Source: Lentzea nigeriaca (GTDB lineage: Bacteria; Actinomycetota; Actinomycetes; Mycobacteriales; Pseudonocardiaceae). Taken from it: a stretch of DNA of 64,000 bases. Positions 18,832 through 27,243 of the stretch are shown piece by piece. The translations under genes and the position numbers were made by a program. How positions within the stretch are numbered: the stretch's first letter is position 1; each line of letters starts with the position of its first letter. The stretch spans positions 1,302,001 through 1,366,000 of the forward strand of contig NZ_JAFBCX010000001.1 of NCBI RefSeq assembly GCF_016907955.1, in the 5' to 3' direction. The notes beneath the pieces are model-generated. The model did no database searches and was not told the DNA's origin. It saw only the letters and a list, made by a program, of their open reading frames with translations.

Positions 18832-19452
18832 ATGCTGAAAATGGTGGCGGCTGCCGCCCTCGTGCTGACCGCGGTCCTTACCGCGCCCGCCGCGCAGGCA
18901 GTTCCCGATGTTCCCGATTACGTCAGGATCGACGTGGTCACCGTGAACGGTTCCGGCTGTCGCGCCGGCACCGCGGCGGTCGCGCCCGCTGACGACCGCA
19001 CGGCGTTCACGGTCACCTACAGCGATTACCTCGCCCAGGCCGGACAGAGTTCGTCGCCGACGGACTTCCGCAAGAACTGCCAGCTCAACATCAGAGTCAC
19101 CTATCCGCAGGGCTTCACGTACGGCATCGCCCAGGCTGACTACCGCGGGTTCGCCCATCTGGAGGCGGACGCAACCGGCATGGAGAAGGGCACCTACTAC
19201 TTCCAGGGCATGTCGCAGAGCGCGAGCCGCATCCACAGCTTCTACGGTCCGAAGAACGACAACTGGCAGGCCACCGACCGCGCCCAGGTGTGGGAAATCG
19301 TCTACGCGCCGTGCGGTCAAGTCCGCCACCTGAACATCAACACCGAGCTGCGGGTGAACGCGGGCTCCTCGAAGGCCGTCAGCTTCATGACCATGGATTC
19401 GACGGACAGCAGCGTGAGCACGAAGTACCAGTTCTCCTGGAAGCGCTGCTGA
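18832..19452 (+). CDS. Secreted DUF4360-family protein, copy 1
   Basis: A 206-residue exported protein. A signal peptide (MLKMVAAAALVLTAVLTAPAA, cleavage near AQA) is followed by the family start YVRIDVVTVNGSGCRAGTAAV, then a beta-rich domain with FTVTYSDYLAQAG, RKNCQLNIRVTYPQGFTYGI and DYRGFAHLEA. Four conserved Cys (GSGC, KNC, PCG, KRC-end) could make two disulfides. ATG 18832 has GGAAAGAAAGG upstream. DUF4360 proteins occur in fungi and actinomycetes and have no defined function. A paralogue follows 58 bases later, so the two are likely co-transcribed. Confidence 0.85.
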   Translation: MLKMVAAAALVLTAVLTAPAAQAVPDVPDYVRIDVVTVNGSGCRAGTAAVAPADDRTAFTVTYSDYLAQAGQSSSPTDFRKNCQLNIRVTYPQGFTYGIAQADYRGFAHLEADATGMEKGTYYFQGMSQSASRIHSFYGPKNDNWQATDRAQVWEIVYAPCGQVRHLNINTELRVNAGSSKAVSFMTMDSTDSSVSTKYQFSWKRC

Positions 19453-19510
19453 TCCAGGCACCGATTGCCGCCACCCGTTCACTGTTGGACCCCAGACGGA
19501 AAGGTGCCCC

Positions 19511-20155
19511 ATGCTCAACACACTGGCCGCGGCCGCGCTCGCGATGTCGACGATCATCATCCCGACCGGTGGCGCCGCCGGCGACACGGCGCCGCCGGAC
19601 CACATCACCATCGACGTCGTGACCATCAACGGCTCAGGCTGCAAGGTGGGAACGGCCGCCATAGCCGTGAGCCCCGACAACAAAGCGTTCACCGTCACCT
19701 ACAGCGACTTCTTGGCACAGGTCGGGCCGCAGGCACTGGCGACCGACTCCCGCAAGAACTGCCAGCTGAACTTGCGCGTCAACGTGCCGTCCGGCTTCAC
19801 CTACGGCATCGCGTCCACCGACTACCGCGGTTTCGCGCACCTGGAACGCGGCGCCACGGCCCTGGAACGAGCCAACTACTACTTCCAGGGCATGTCGCAA
19901 ACGGCGTACAAGCAGCACGGCTTCAAGGGCCCGATGAACGAGGACTGGCAGGCGACCGACACGACCGCGGTCGCCGCGATCGTCTACCACCCGTGCGGTG
20001 AGAAGAGAAACTTCAACATCAACACCGAACTGCGGGTGGCCGCGGGCACGTCCGACCCGACGAAGGTCACGAGCTTCATCTCGATGGACTCCACCGACGG
20101 GTCGATCGAGACGACCTACCACTTCGCGTGGAAGATCTGCCCACCGAAGCCGTAA
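19511..20155 (+). CDS. Secreted DUF4360-family protein, copy 2
   Basis: A 214-residue paralogue of the preceding protein, clearly homologous along its whole length (IDVVTINGSGCKVGTAAIAV, VTYSDFLAQVGPQA, KNCQLNLRVNVPSGFTYGI, NINTELRVAAGTS, TYHFAWKICPPKP). It has its own signal sequence (MLNTLAAAALAMSTIIIPTGG) and keeps the four Cys. A tandem duplication is the simplest origin. A strong hairpin follows the stop. Function unknown. Confidence 0.85.
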   Translation: MLNTLAAAALAMSTIIIPTGGAAGDTAPPDHITIDVVTINGSGCKVGTAAIAVSPDNKAFTVTYSDFLAQVGPQALATDSRKNCQLNLRVNVPSGFTYGIASTDYRGFAHLERGATALERANYYFQGMSQTAYKQHGFKGPMNEDWQATDTTAVAAIVYHPCGEKRNFNINTELRVAAGTSDPTKVTSFISMDSTDGSIETTYHFAWKICPPKP

Positions 20156-20167
20156 CCCCTCACCCCG

Positions 20168-20200
20168 GTGCCGGGCGCCCCGTCACGGGGTGTCCGGCAC
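20168..20200 (+). terminator. Hairpin terminator after DUF4360 pair
   Basis: Outer stem GTGCCGG/CCGGCAC plus inner stem CCCC/GGGG give a long GC-rich hairpin 13 bases after the stop. No long T-run is present, as is common in actinomycetes. Confidence 0.6.
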
Positions 20201-20352
20201 GGTGGTTCCAAGATCGTTTGATGTCAGGCCGAGTGTCTGACACGACCGGCGATGGCCCAGACTCCATGGGGGTCTGACCGGGTAAGACGTGCGGCTCGCC
20301 GGGCGCGGCAGCGCTGCGGAAATTCCGTGACCACGACTGGCGAGCTTCACCA

Positions 20353-20368
20353 CTGATTGATCCATCAG
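20353..20368. promoter_or_regulatory. TetR operator, site 1 (in front of the TetR gene)
   Basis: CTGATTGATCCATCAG: 5-bp inverted arms CTGAT/ATCAG with a 6-base centre, 25 bases before the chosen start of the TetR gene. The same arms and spacing recur at 21558 and 21607 in front of the catabolic operon, so autoregulation is likely. Confidence 0.6.
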
Positions 20369-20393
20369 CACTGTCATGCAGTACCTTTCGGGT

Positions 20394-21056
20394 ATGGCCA
20401 CACCGCGATCCGGCAGCGCCGGGCCCACCACGCGCACGGACCGGCGTAAAGCCCAGACCCGCCAGAAGCTGATCGACGCGGCGCGTGGCTTCCTCGCCAG
20501 TGACACGCATGCCACGGTGAGCATTCAGGACATCACCGACGCCGCCGACGTGGGTTTCGGCTCGTTCTACAACCACTTCTCCAGCAAGACGGAGTTGTTC
20601 GAGGCGGCGGTGTCGGAGGTGCTGGAGGAGCTCGGCCGGTTGCTGGACGACCTGAGCGGCGACGTCGACGATCCGGCGATGGCCTTCGCCCAGTCGATGC
20701 GGTTGACCGCGCGCCTCGCGGTGACGCGGCCGGAGATGGCACAGGTGCTGGTGCGCCACGGAATGGCCTACATCGACGCGGACGAGGGGCTGGCTCCGCG
20801 GGCCCTGCGCGACATCGAGGCCGGGGTCGCATCCGGCCGCTTCCAGGTCGGTGAACCGCGACTGGCTCTCGCCACCACGGCCGGGGCCCTGCTGGCCGTG
20901 CTGCACACGTCGTTGGTGAACCCGGAGGGCGTCACCGACGCGACGTGCGACGAGGTGGCCGAACAGTTGCTGCGCATGCTCGGAGTCCCGCTGGTCGAAG
21001 CACACGAGATCGCGACGGCACCGCTGCCCGACGCCTCGGCCGTCAGCCAGGTCTGA
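20394..21056 (+). CDS. TetR/AcrR-family repressor of the aromatic-catabolism operon (predicted)
   Basis: A 220-residue TetR protein. HTH: TRQKLIDAARGFLASDTHATVS, then DITDAADVGFGSFYNHFSSKTELF, the classic recognition helix. The C-terminal ligand domain includes ALRDIEAGVASGRFQVGEPRLALATTAGALLAVL. ATG 20394 is preferred; ATG 20376 adds six residues and would sit only seven bases after the operator. One CTGAT-N6-ATCAG site lies upstream of this gene and two more overlap the promoter of the extradiol-dioxygenase operon 600 bases on, so it probably represses both until an aromatic metabolite binds. Two decayed TetR fragments lie between it and the operon. Confidence 0.85.
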   Translation: MATPRSGSAGPTTRTDRRKAQTRQKLIDAARGFLASDTHATVSIQDITDAADVGFGSFYNHFSSKTELFEAAVSEVLEELGRLLDDLSGDVDDPAMAFAQSMRLTARLAVTRPEMAQVLVRHGMAYIDADEGLAPRALRDIEAGVASGRFQVGEPRLALATTAGALLAVLHTSLVNPEGVTDATCDEVAEQLLRMLGVPLVEAHEIATAPLPDASAVSQV

Positions 21057-21083
21057 TCGTGGGTGGTTGTGGTCGTCTTGGCG

Positions 21084-21345
21084 ATCGGCGTTGCGGATGT
21101 GGGATCAGGGTCGTTCTACAAGGTCCACGGTGCCGTGCTTGACGCATTGACTTCGGACCTCGACGACCCGGCCCAAGTCCTCGCTCGGGCATCGCGGGAA
21201 TCCTGAGCTCCGTAAGGTCCTGCTGTACTTCGGATTCGATCTGTCCAGTATGGACAAAGGTCTCGTTCCGCGGGTCCGCCGCGACATCGAGGCCGCCACG
21301 CGTGCTGGTCGGTTCACCGCAGGCGACACCGGGGTCATCCACGAC
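21084..21345 (+). pseudogene. Decayed TetR-family gene fragment
   Basis: Read in pieces, this stretch resembles the intact TetR upstream: ADVGSGSFYK (compare ADVGFGSFYN), then TSDLDDPAQVLARAS (compare GDVDDPAMAFAQS), a stop at 21203-21205, then GLVPRVRRDIEAATRAGRF (compare GLAPRALRDIEAGVASGRF). It has no usable start, internal deletions and a stop. It is probably a relic of a duplicated or related regulator. Confidence 0.7.
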
Positions 21346-21354
21346 CCGAAACGG

Positions 21355-21537
21355 TCAGAGACTGGAACAGGCCGGGTCGTCGTAGTCGGCGGTGATCTCG
21401 TCGAGAAGCGCGCCGTGCTCCTCGAGTGCCTCCGCGCTGCTGCCGCGGGCTGGCAACCGCCTGGCGGCGGCCACGAGCGCGGCGCGGGTACGTGCCTTGC
21501 GCCGGTCGAGTCGGTTCACAACAGGTCTCTCGCACAC
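21355..21537 (-). pseudogene. Second TetR-family gene fragment, inverted, HTH deleted
   Basis: A 60-residue minus-strand reading starts like a TetR N-terminus (NRLDRRKARTRAALVAAARRL) and jumps directly to the region after the HTH (AEALEEHGALLDEITADYDDPA, compare AVSEVLEELGRLLDDLSGDVDDPA). The recognition helix is missing, so it cannot bind DNA in the usual way. It abuts the plus-strand fragment tail to tail, which suggests an inversion or two independent relics. Confidence 0.65.
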
Positions 21538-21557
21538 GATGCGAGGTCAACACAATT

Positions 21558-21573
21558 CTGATGAACACATCAG
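21558..21573. promoter_or_regulatory. TetR operator, site 2
   Basis: CTGATGAACACATCAG: perfect 6-bp arms with a 4-base centre, just upstream of the -35 of the catabolic operon. Confidence 0.7.
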
Positions 21574-21585
21574 CTTTGATGAGAC

Positions 21586-21614
21586 TTGACAACTGCGCGT
21601 CGACAACTGATGAT
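21586..21614 (+). promoter_or_regulatory. Promoter of the aromatic-catabolism operon
   Basis: TTGACA (21586-21591), 17-base spacer, GATGAT (21609-21614, 4 of 6 to the consensus). The -10 lies inside the third operator, which explains repression. The start codon is 29 bases after the -10. Confidence 0.65.
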
Positions 21615-21623
21615 TTCATCAGT
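21606..21623. promoter_or_regulatory. TetR operator, site 3 (overlaps -10)
   Basis: ACTGATGATTTCATCAGT: perfect 8-bp arms around TT. It contains the same 16-bp pattern as sites 1 and 2 and covers the -10 element. Confidence 0.75.
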
Positions 21624-21642
21624 CCCGTGGAAGGGGTCATCA

Positions 21643-22779
21643 ATGACGGCACGAGCCAGTAGTGATCGTGTAGATGTGCACAGCGGCCTGCACAGCGACC
21701 AGGGCGCGGTGCGGGGAGATCGGCCGCACCGCGCGAAGAACCCGGTCGTCAAGGTCGTGGACCTCGCCTGGCTGGAGTTCGAGAAGCCCGACCTCGACGC
21801 CGCAGAGCGGTTCGCCCACGACTTCGGGTTCGCCACCGCTGTCCGCACCGCGGACACCCTGTACCTGCGCGGGGCACTGGCCGGCACGCACTGCGTCGTC
21901 ATCCGCCAGGGCGCGAGGTCACGCTTCGTCGGCCCGGCCTTCAAGGCGGTGGACGTCGCCGACGTGCACCGCCTGGCGAAGGCGACGAACAGTTCCGCAC
22001 GCGAGCTCCGCGGCCCCGGCGGCGGTGTCGGCGTCGATCTGGTAGACCCGTCGGGTGTCCCGTTGCGCGTCGTCGCCGGGGTGGCCGAACTGCCGGAACT
22101 CGCTCTTCAACGCCCGCTGACGGTGAACGCCGGTGGTGAGGTCGGCCGGGCGAACGCGACCCAGCGCCCGCCACGCGAGCCCGCGCGCATCGAGCGGCTT
22201 GGTCACGTCGTGCTGGAGTCGGCGCGGTTCAACCGGGCGCTGGACTGGTACCAGCAGTACCTCGGGCTGATCGTCAGCGACTTCCTGTACTTCCCCGGGC
22301 AGCGCGACTGCGGGCCGACGATGGCGTTCATCCGCTGCGATCGCGGTGCCACCCCCGCCGACCACCACACGCTGGCGATGTCGCTCGGCCCCGGCCGCAA
22401 GTACATCCACTCCGCCTATCAGGTCGCCGACCTCGACGCGCTCGCCGCCGGCGGCGAGTACCTGAAGGAGCACCGGTACAAGCACTCGTGGGGCATCGGA
22501 CGGCACATCGAGGGCAGCCAGATCTTCGACTACTGGCGCGACCCGGACGGGTTCCTCGTCGAGCACTTCACCGACGGCGACATGTTCGACCACACCGTCG
22601 AGCCAGGCTGGGCGCAGATGTCGGCCAGTGGCCTCTCGCAGTGGGGACCCGCGATCACCCGCGACTTCCTCGAGGTCAATCCGTCCATGGCCAAGCACGT
22701 CCTGGCGGCACTCGCGGACGGCGACAACGAGTTCACCGCCCAGCGGCTGCTGGGTCTGATGAGGGTGGCGCGCTCATGA
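21643..22779 (+). CDS. VOC-family extradiol ring-cleavage dioxygenase
   Basis: A 378-residue type-I extradiol dioxygenase-like protein with two VOC modules: N-terminal about 40-165 (structural) and C-terminal about 183-310 (catalytic). The iron triad is visible: His188 in RLGHVVLES, His256 in YIHSAYQV and Glu307 in FLVEHFTDGD. It would cleave a catecholic ring next to a hydroxyl using O2. ATG 21643 has GAAGGGG upstream. The stop overlaps the next ATG. With a hydroxylase, an FAH-family hydrolase and a CoA ligase in the same operon, it should act on a hydroxylated aromatic such as a substituted catechol; the exact substrate is not readable. Confidence 0.88.
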   Translation: MTARASSDRVDVHSGLHSDQGAVRGDRPHRAKNPVVKVVDLAWLEFEKPDLDAAERFAHDFGFATAVRTADTLYLRGALAGTHCVVIRQGARSRFVGPAFKAVDVADVHRLAKATNSSARELRGPGGGVGVDLVDPSGVPLRVVAGVAELPELALQRPLTVNAGGEVGRANATQRPPREPARIERLGHVVLESARFNRALDWYQQYLGLIVSDFLYFPGQRDCGPTMAFIRCDRGATPADHHTLAMSLGPGRKYIHSAYQVADLDALAAGGEYLKEHRYKHSWGIGRHIEGSQIFDYWRDPDGFLVEHFTDGDMFDHTVEPGWAQMSASGLSQWGPAITRDFLEVNPSMAKHVLAALADGDNEFTAQRLLGLMRVARS

Positions 22780-23708
22780 TCAACTTGATTCGTCACGCCG
22801 AGGGCTGGGGCGTCGTGCGCGGCGAGCACGTCCTGCCGTTGGCAGGGGAGTACCCCACCGCCGCCGACGTGCTCGACGGGGGTGTGCGGTCTGCCCGCGC
22901 TCTGCTGGCCGACCCCGGCGCCGCGTCCGTGCCGCTCGCCGGCGTCACCCCGCTCAACCCGCTGCCGGGTGCGCGGGTCTACTGCCAGGGCGCGAACTAC
23001 CGCTCGCACATGGTCGAGTCCGGAATGGACCCGGACCGGGCGTTCAACATGCTGTTCACCAAGTCGACGGCGTCGCTGTCGGGCGCGCACGACGACATCG
23101 TCACACCCGCGCACGTCCGGCTGCTCGACTACGAGGTCGAACTCGGTGTGGTCATCGGGAAGCCGATCACCGGGCCGGTGCGGGTCACCGCGGCCGACCT
23201 CGCCGACTACGTAGGGGCGTTCGTGGTGGGCAACGACGTCAGCGCGCGTGACGTCCAGCTGCCGCAAGGCCAGTGGTACAAGGGCAAGAGCTACCGCACG
23301 TTCTGCCCGGTCGGACCGTACCTGTGCGTGCCGGAGCGGGACGAGGTCGCGCGGTGGAGCGAGCTGCGCCTGACCCTGTCGGTCAACGGCCGGACGAGGC
23401 AGAACGCGCTCGCCGGCGACATGGTGTTCAAGCCCGCTGAGACGCTCACGGAGTTCTCGCAGCTCGAGACGTTCGCGGTCGGCGACCTGATCCTCACCGG
23501 TACGCCGGGCGGTGTCGCGCTGCAGCCGCCGGGCGGGATCGCGCAGAAGATCGCCGGTCTGCTGCCGGAGGCCAAGAAGTGGGAACTGTTCGTGAAGGGG
23601 CAGGCGCGCAGCAGCGCCTACCTCAAGCCGGGCGACCGGTTGGTCAGCACCATCCGCACCGACGACGGCGGTCTCGACCTCGGCGTCCAGCACAACACGG
23701 TGCGGTAG
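22776..23708 (+). CDS. Fumarylacetoacetate hydrolase-family protein
   Basis: A 310-residue FAH-fold enzyme. N-terminal cap domain to about 65, then catalytic domain with YCQGANYRSHMVE, metal-binding carboxylates in LLDYEVELGVVIGKPI, GNDVSARDVQLPQGQWYKGKSYRTFCPVGPY and DLILTGTPGGVAL. In meta-cleavage pathways this family hydrolyses, hydrates or decarboxylates the ring-opened dienoate. It most likely handles the product of the dioxygenase encoded just upstream. ATGA overlap fixes the start. Confidence 0.9.
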   Translation: MINLIRHAEGWGVVRGEHVLPLAGEYPTAADVLDGGVRSARALLADPGAASVPLAGVTPLNPLPGARVYCQGANYRSHMVESGMDPDRAFNMLFTKSTASLSGAHDDIVTPAHVRLLDYEVELGVVIGKPITGPVRVTAADLADYVGAFVVGNDVSARDVQLPQGQWYKGKSYRTFCPVGPYLCVPERDEVARWSELRLTLSVNGRTRQNALAGDMVFKPAETLTEFSQLETFAVGDLILTGTPGGVALQPPGGIAQKIAGLLPEAKKWELFVKGQARSSAYLKPGDRLVSTIRTDDGGLDLGVQHNTVR

Positions 23709-23710
23709 TC

Positions 23711-25258
23711 GTGGAACACGTCCCCGTCGTCATCATCGGCGCCGGCCCGACCGGCGCGAGTGCCGCGATCATGCTCGGCCGTCGCGGCATCGGCACGCTC
23801 GTGCTCGAGCGGTGGCCGGACATCTACCCCCTGCCGCGTGCCGTCCACTTCGACGACGAGGTTTTCCGGACGTTCGCGGCCATGGGCCTGGCGGACGAGG
23901 TGCGCGTGATTTCCCGGCCGGCTCCTGGCATGCGCCTGGTCGACGCCCGGCAGCGGGTGCTCGCCGACCTGTGCCGCACGCGGAAGGTGCACGGCTATCC
24001 GCAGGCGAACATGTTCGACCAGCCGGAGCTCGAGGCGGTGCTGCGCAACGCGTTGGGGAAGTACGAGTCGGTGCGGTTCCGGGGTGGTGCCGAGGTCGTC
24101 GACATCCAGCACCTGGGCGCGAAGCGCGTGCACGTGCGGTACCGCGACACGGAGACGGGCGCCGAGCACGAGGTGTGTGCCGACGCGGTGCTCGGCTGCG
24201 ACGGTGCGAACAGCATCACGCGCGGCGTCGTCGGTGCGCGCATGGAGAACCTGCACTTCGAGCAGCAGTGGCTCGTCGTCGACGTCAGCACGTCCTGTCC
24301 GCTCGACGTCTACGACGGCGTGCAGCAGGTGTGCGACAACGACCGCGCGGCGACGTTCATGCCGGTGACGCCCGGCCGCTACCGCTGGGAGTTCCGGCTC
24401 AAGCCCGGCGAACGACCCGAGGACTTCGACCACGACGCCGTGCTCGAACTGACCCGGCCGTGGCTGCGAGGTGCCGACGTCGACAAGCTCACCTTCATGC
24501 GCCAGACCTGCTACACGTTCCGTGGAGTCGTGGCGGACCGGTGGCGCGACGGGCGGGTGTTCCTGCTCGGAGACGCCGCGCACCAGACCCCGCCGTTCAT
24601 CGGCCAGGGCATGTGCGCCGGCATCCGCGACGCCGCGAACCTCACCTGGAAGCTCGCCCTCGTCCTGACCGGCGCGGCCGACGAGCGACTCCTCGACACC
24701 TACGAGGCGGAGCGCCTGCCGTACGCGCGCCGCGTCGTGCGGCTCGCGATCGGGGTGGGGGCGGTGATGACCGGCGGACCGACGCGGTTGACCCGGCCGC
24801 GCAACGCGCTCATCCGTGGCGCCACCAAGCTGCTGGGCGAAGAGGACCGGCTCGTCACCACGTTGTGGCCGACGTTCGCGCCCGGTCCGCTGGTGCACGA
24901 CGGCGGGCGGCTGCGCAAGCGCACCGGCGACGTGTTCGGCCAGCCCGTGGTCGCCGGTGTGCGACTCGACGACGTGATCGGCGAGGGCTGGGCGATCGTG
25001 CATCGCGGCCCTGACCGCATCACCGCCTTCGACCCGGACACCCGTGCCTTCTTCGACCGCCTCGGCACCGTCGTCGTGCGCCTGTCCGACGCCGACTCCG
25101 AAGCGAATGCGTTGCTGGACCACCTGCGCGCCGACGCCGTGCTGCTGCGCCCGGACCGCGTCGTCGCGGCCGCGGGCGACACGCCTGATCTCCGCGTCTG
25201 GCAGCGCCGGCTTGTCGCCGCCGGCATCGCCCCCACCACTGGAGAGGCCGAACGATGA
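23711..25258 (+). CDS. FAD-dependent aromatic hydroxylase (MhpA-like)
   Basis: A 515-residue group A flavoprotein monooxygenase. FAD motifs: VVIIGAGPTGASAAIMLGRR at the N-terminus, VLGCDGANSITR (DG motif) and FLLGDAAHQTPPFIGQGMCAG (GD motif); a thioredoxin-like C-terminal part follows. The sequence style resembles 3-(3-hydroxyphenyl)propionate hydroxylases. It would add an ortho hydroxyl to a phenol using NAD(P)H and O2, feeding the extradiol enzyme. GTG 23711 lies two bases after the previous stop with no separate ribosome site, so translation is probably coupled. Its TGA overlaps the ligase ATG. Confidence 0.88.
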   Translation: MEHVPVVIIGAGPTGASAAIMLGRRGIGTLVLERWPDIYPLPRAVHFDDEVFRTFAAMGLADEVRVISRPAPGMRLVDARQRVLADLCRTRKVHGYPQANMFDQPELEAVLRNALGKYESVRFRGGAEVVDIQHLGAKRVHVRYRDTETGAEHEVCADAVLGCDGANSITRGVVGARMENLHFEQQWLVVDVSTSCPLDVYDGVQQVCDNDRAATFMPVTPGRYRWEFRLKPGERPEDFDHDAVLELTRPWLRGADVDKLTFMRQTCYTFRGVVADRWRDGRVFLLGDAAHQTPPFIGQGMCAGIRDAANLTWKLALVLTGAADERLLDTYEAERLPYARRVVRLAIGVGAVMTGGPTRLTRPRNALIRGATKLLGEEDRLVTTLWPTFAPGPLVHDGGRLRKRTGDVFGQPVVAGVRLDDVIGEGWAIVHRGPDRITAFDPDTRAFFDRLGTVVVRLSDADSEANALLDHLRADAVLLRPDRVVAAAGDTPDLRVWQRRLVAAGIAPTTGEAER

Positions 25259-27021
25259 CCTACAGCTCCGTCGGAGAACGCTTCCTCGCGCAGTGCGCCG
25301 CATCCGGCGCGCGTGAGGCGTTCCGCGCACCCGGACACGGTGGCGGGTGGCAGTCGCTGACCTGGTCCGAGACCGCCGATCGTGCCCGCGACCTGGCCGC
25401 CGGGCTGCTCGCCCTCGGAGTGCGACCCGAGCAGCGGGTCGCGATCGCCGCGGCCACGCGGCTGGAATGGGTGCTCGCCGACCTCGCCGTCACGCTGGCG
25501 GGCGCGGCCACCACCACGGTCTACCCGAGCACCAACGCCGAGGACGTCGACTACATCCTCACCGACTGCGCCGCGGTGGTCGTCTTCGCCGAAGACCCCA
25601 CGCAACTGGCGAAGCTGCGCTCCGGCAACGGTTTCGTCGGCGACGTGCACCACGTCGTCCTGTTCGACGGCGAGAGCGAGGGTGACGCGGTACTGAACCT
25701 CGACGGGCTCGCCCAGCTCGGACGCCACCACCTCGCCAAGCACCCCGATGCGGTCGACCAGGTCCTCGCCGCGATGGCCCCTGAGCACCTCGCGACGATC
25801 ATCTACACCTCCGGCACCACCGGACGCCCCAAGGGCGTCGAGCTCACCCACGCGAACTGGCTCTACCTCGGCGCCGCCATCGCGTCCGAGGGCGTGATCC
25901 GCCAGGACCACCTGCAGTTCCTCTGGCTGCCGCTCTCGCACGTGTTCGGCAAGCTGTTGCTCGCCGCTCAGTACGAGATCGGCTTCGTCACCGCCGTCGA
26001 TGGCCGCATCGACCGCATCGTCGACAACGTCGCCCTGATCAAACCGTCCTTCATGGCCGCAGCGCCCCGCATCTTCGAAAAGATCTACAGCCGCGTCATG
26101 TCGACCACCGGCGCGGCCGGCGGGCTGCAGGCGAGGATCGCGACGCGCGCCTTCGCCATCGGCATCGACGCCGTGCGGCGCAAGCAGCAGCGCCGTTCCG
26201 TACCGATGTGGCAACGCGCGGGACTCGCCATCGCCGACCGGCTCGTCTTCGCGAAGATCCGTGCACGCCTCGGCGGCAACCTCGAGTACCTCGTGTCCGG
26301 CAGCGCCGCACTGGCACCCCAGATCGCGGAGTGGTTCGCCGCTGTCGGCCTGCCGATCCTCGAGGGCTACGGCCTGACCGAGACCAGCGGTGCCTCCTTC
26401 GTGAACCGGCCCGGCAGCGTCCGGATCGGCACCGTCGGCGTCCCGCTGCCCGGCACGCAGGTCCGCCTCGCCGACGACGGCGAAATCCTGCTCCGCGGCT
26501 CCGGCGTCATGCGCGGCTACCACAATTTGCCTGACCAGACAGCCGCGGTCATCGACGCCGACGGCTGGTTCGCCACCGGCGACATCGGCGAACTCGACGC
26601 CGAGGGATACCTGAGGATCACCGACCGCAAGAAGGACCTGGTGAAAACCAGCGGCGGCAAGTACATCGCGCCCACCGCGATCGAGTCGGCGGTCAAAGCC
26701 GCCTGCCCCCTCGTCTCGAACGCCGTCGTGATCGCCGACGGGCGCAACTTCGCCAGCATCCTGCTGACGCTCGACCCGGACGCGGTCTCTGCCGGGACCG
26801 ACCCGCACGTGACCGTGCAGCGTGCGATCGACACGGTCAACGCCGGGCTCAACAGGTGGGAGACCGTCAAGCAGTACCGCATCCTGCCGCGCGAGCTCAG
26901 CGTCGAGGCCGGGGAGCTGACGCCGAGTCTGAAGATCAAGCGCGCCGTCGTCGTGAAGAACTACGCGGCCCTCGTCGACGACATCTACTCGGGAGCCGGC
27001 CACGACCACCGGCTCGGCTGA
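25255..27021 (+). CDS. AMP-dependent acyl-CoA synthetase (long-chain type)
   Basis: A 588-residue ANL-superfamily ligase of the FadD15-like type. Motifs in order: TIIYTSGTTGRPKGVE (A3), GYGLTETSGASF (A5), GWFATGDIGELD (A7), YLRITDRKKDLVKTSGGKYIAP (A8), and the C-terminal catalytic Lys in TPSLKIKRAVV (A10). It activates a carboxylic acid to its CoA thioester through an acyl-adenylate. In this operon it may activate the aromatic acid, its side chain, or a ring-cleavage product. Last gene of the four-gene operon. Confidence 0.9.
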   Translation: MTYSSVGERFLAQCAASGAREAFRAPGHGGGWQSLTWSETADRARDLAAGLLALGVRPEQRVAIAAATRLEWVLADLAVTLAGAATTTVYPSTNAEDVDYILTDCAAVVVFAEDPTQLAKLRSGNGFVGDVHHVVLFDGESEGDAVLNLDGLAQLGRHHLAKHPDAVDQVLAAMAPEHLATIIYTSGTTGRPKGVELTHANWLYLGAAIASEGVIRQDHLQFLWLPLSHVFGKLLLAAQYEIGFVTAVDGRIDRIVDNVALIKPSFMAAAPRIFEKIYSRVMSTTGAAGGLQARIATRAFAIGIDAVRRKQQRRSVPMWQRAGLAIADRLVFAKIRARLGGNLEYLVSGSAALAPQIAEWFAAVGLPILEGYGLTETSGASFVNRPGSVRIGTVGVPLPGTQVRLADDGEILLRGSGVMRGYHNLPDQTAAVIDADGWFATGDIGELDAEGYLRITDRKKDLVKTSGGKYIAPTAIESAVKAACPLVSNAVVIADGRNFASILLTLDPDAVSAGTDPHVTVQRAIDTVNAGLNRWETVKQYRILPRELSVEAGELTPSLKIKRAVVVKNYAALVDDIYSGAGHDHRLG

Positions 27022-27243
27022 GGTGATTCAGGTTGCCGCACGCTCGCGACGCCCGTCATGCGGGCGTGTTCCAGCATGGTGCTGAGGGCTGCCAGCCGAA
27101 TGTCACCCGCCGGCCCCTGTCAGGCGACGCCGGTCTCGGTGTCGAGCGTGAGTGTCGAGGTGCAGCCGTCCGCTCCCGGCACACCGGGGTTTCCGGCAGC
27201 GTATGGCCCGTAACGATCTACGGCCGGTGATCGAAGAACTGGC

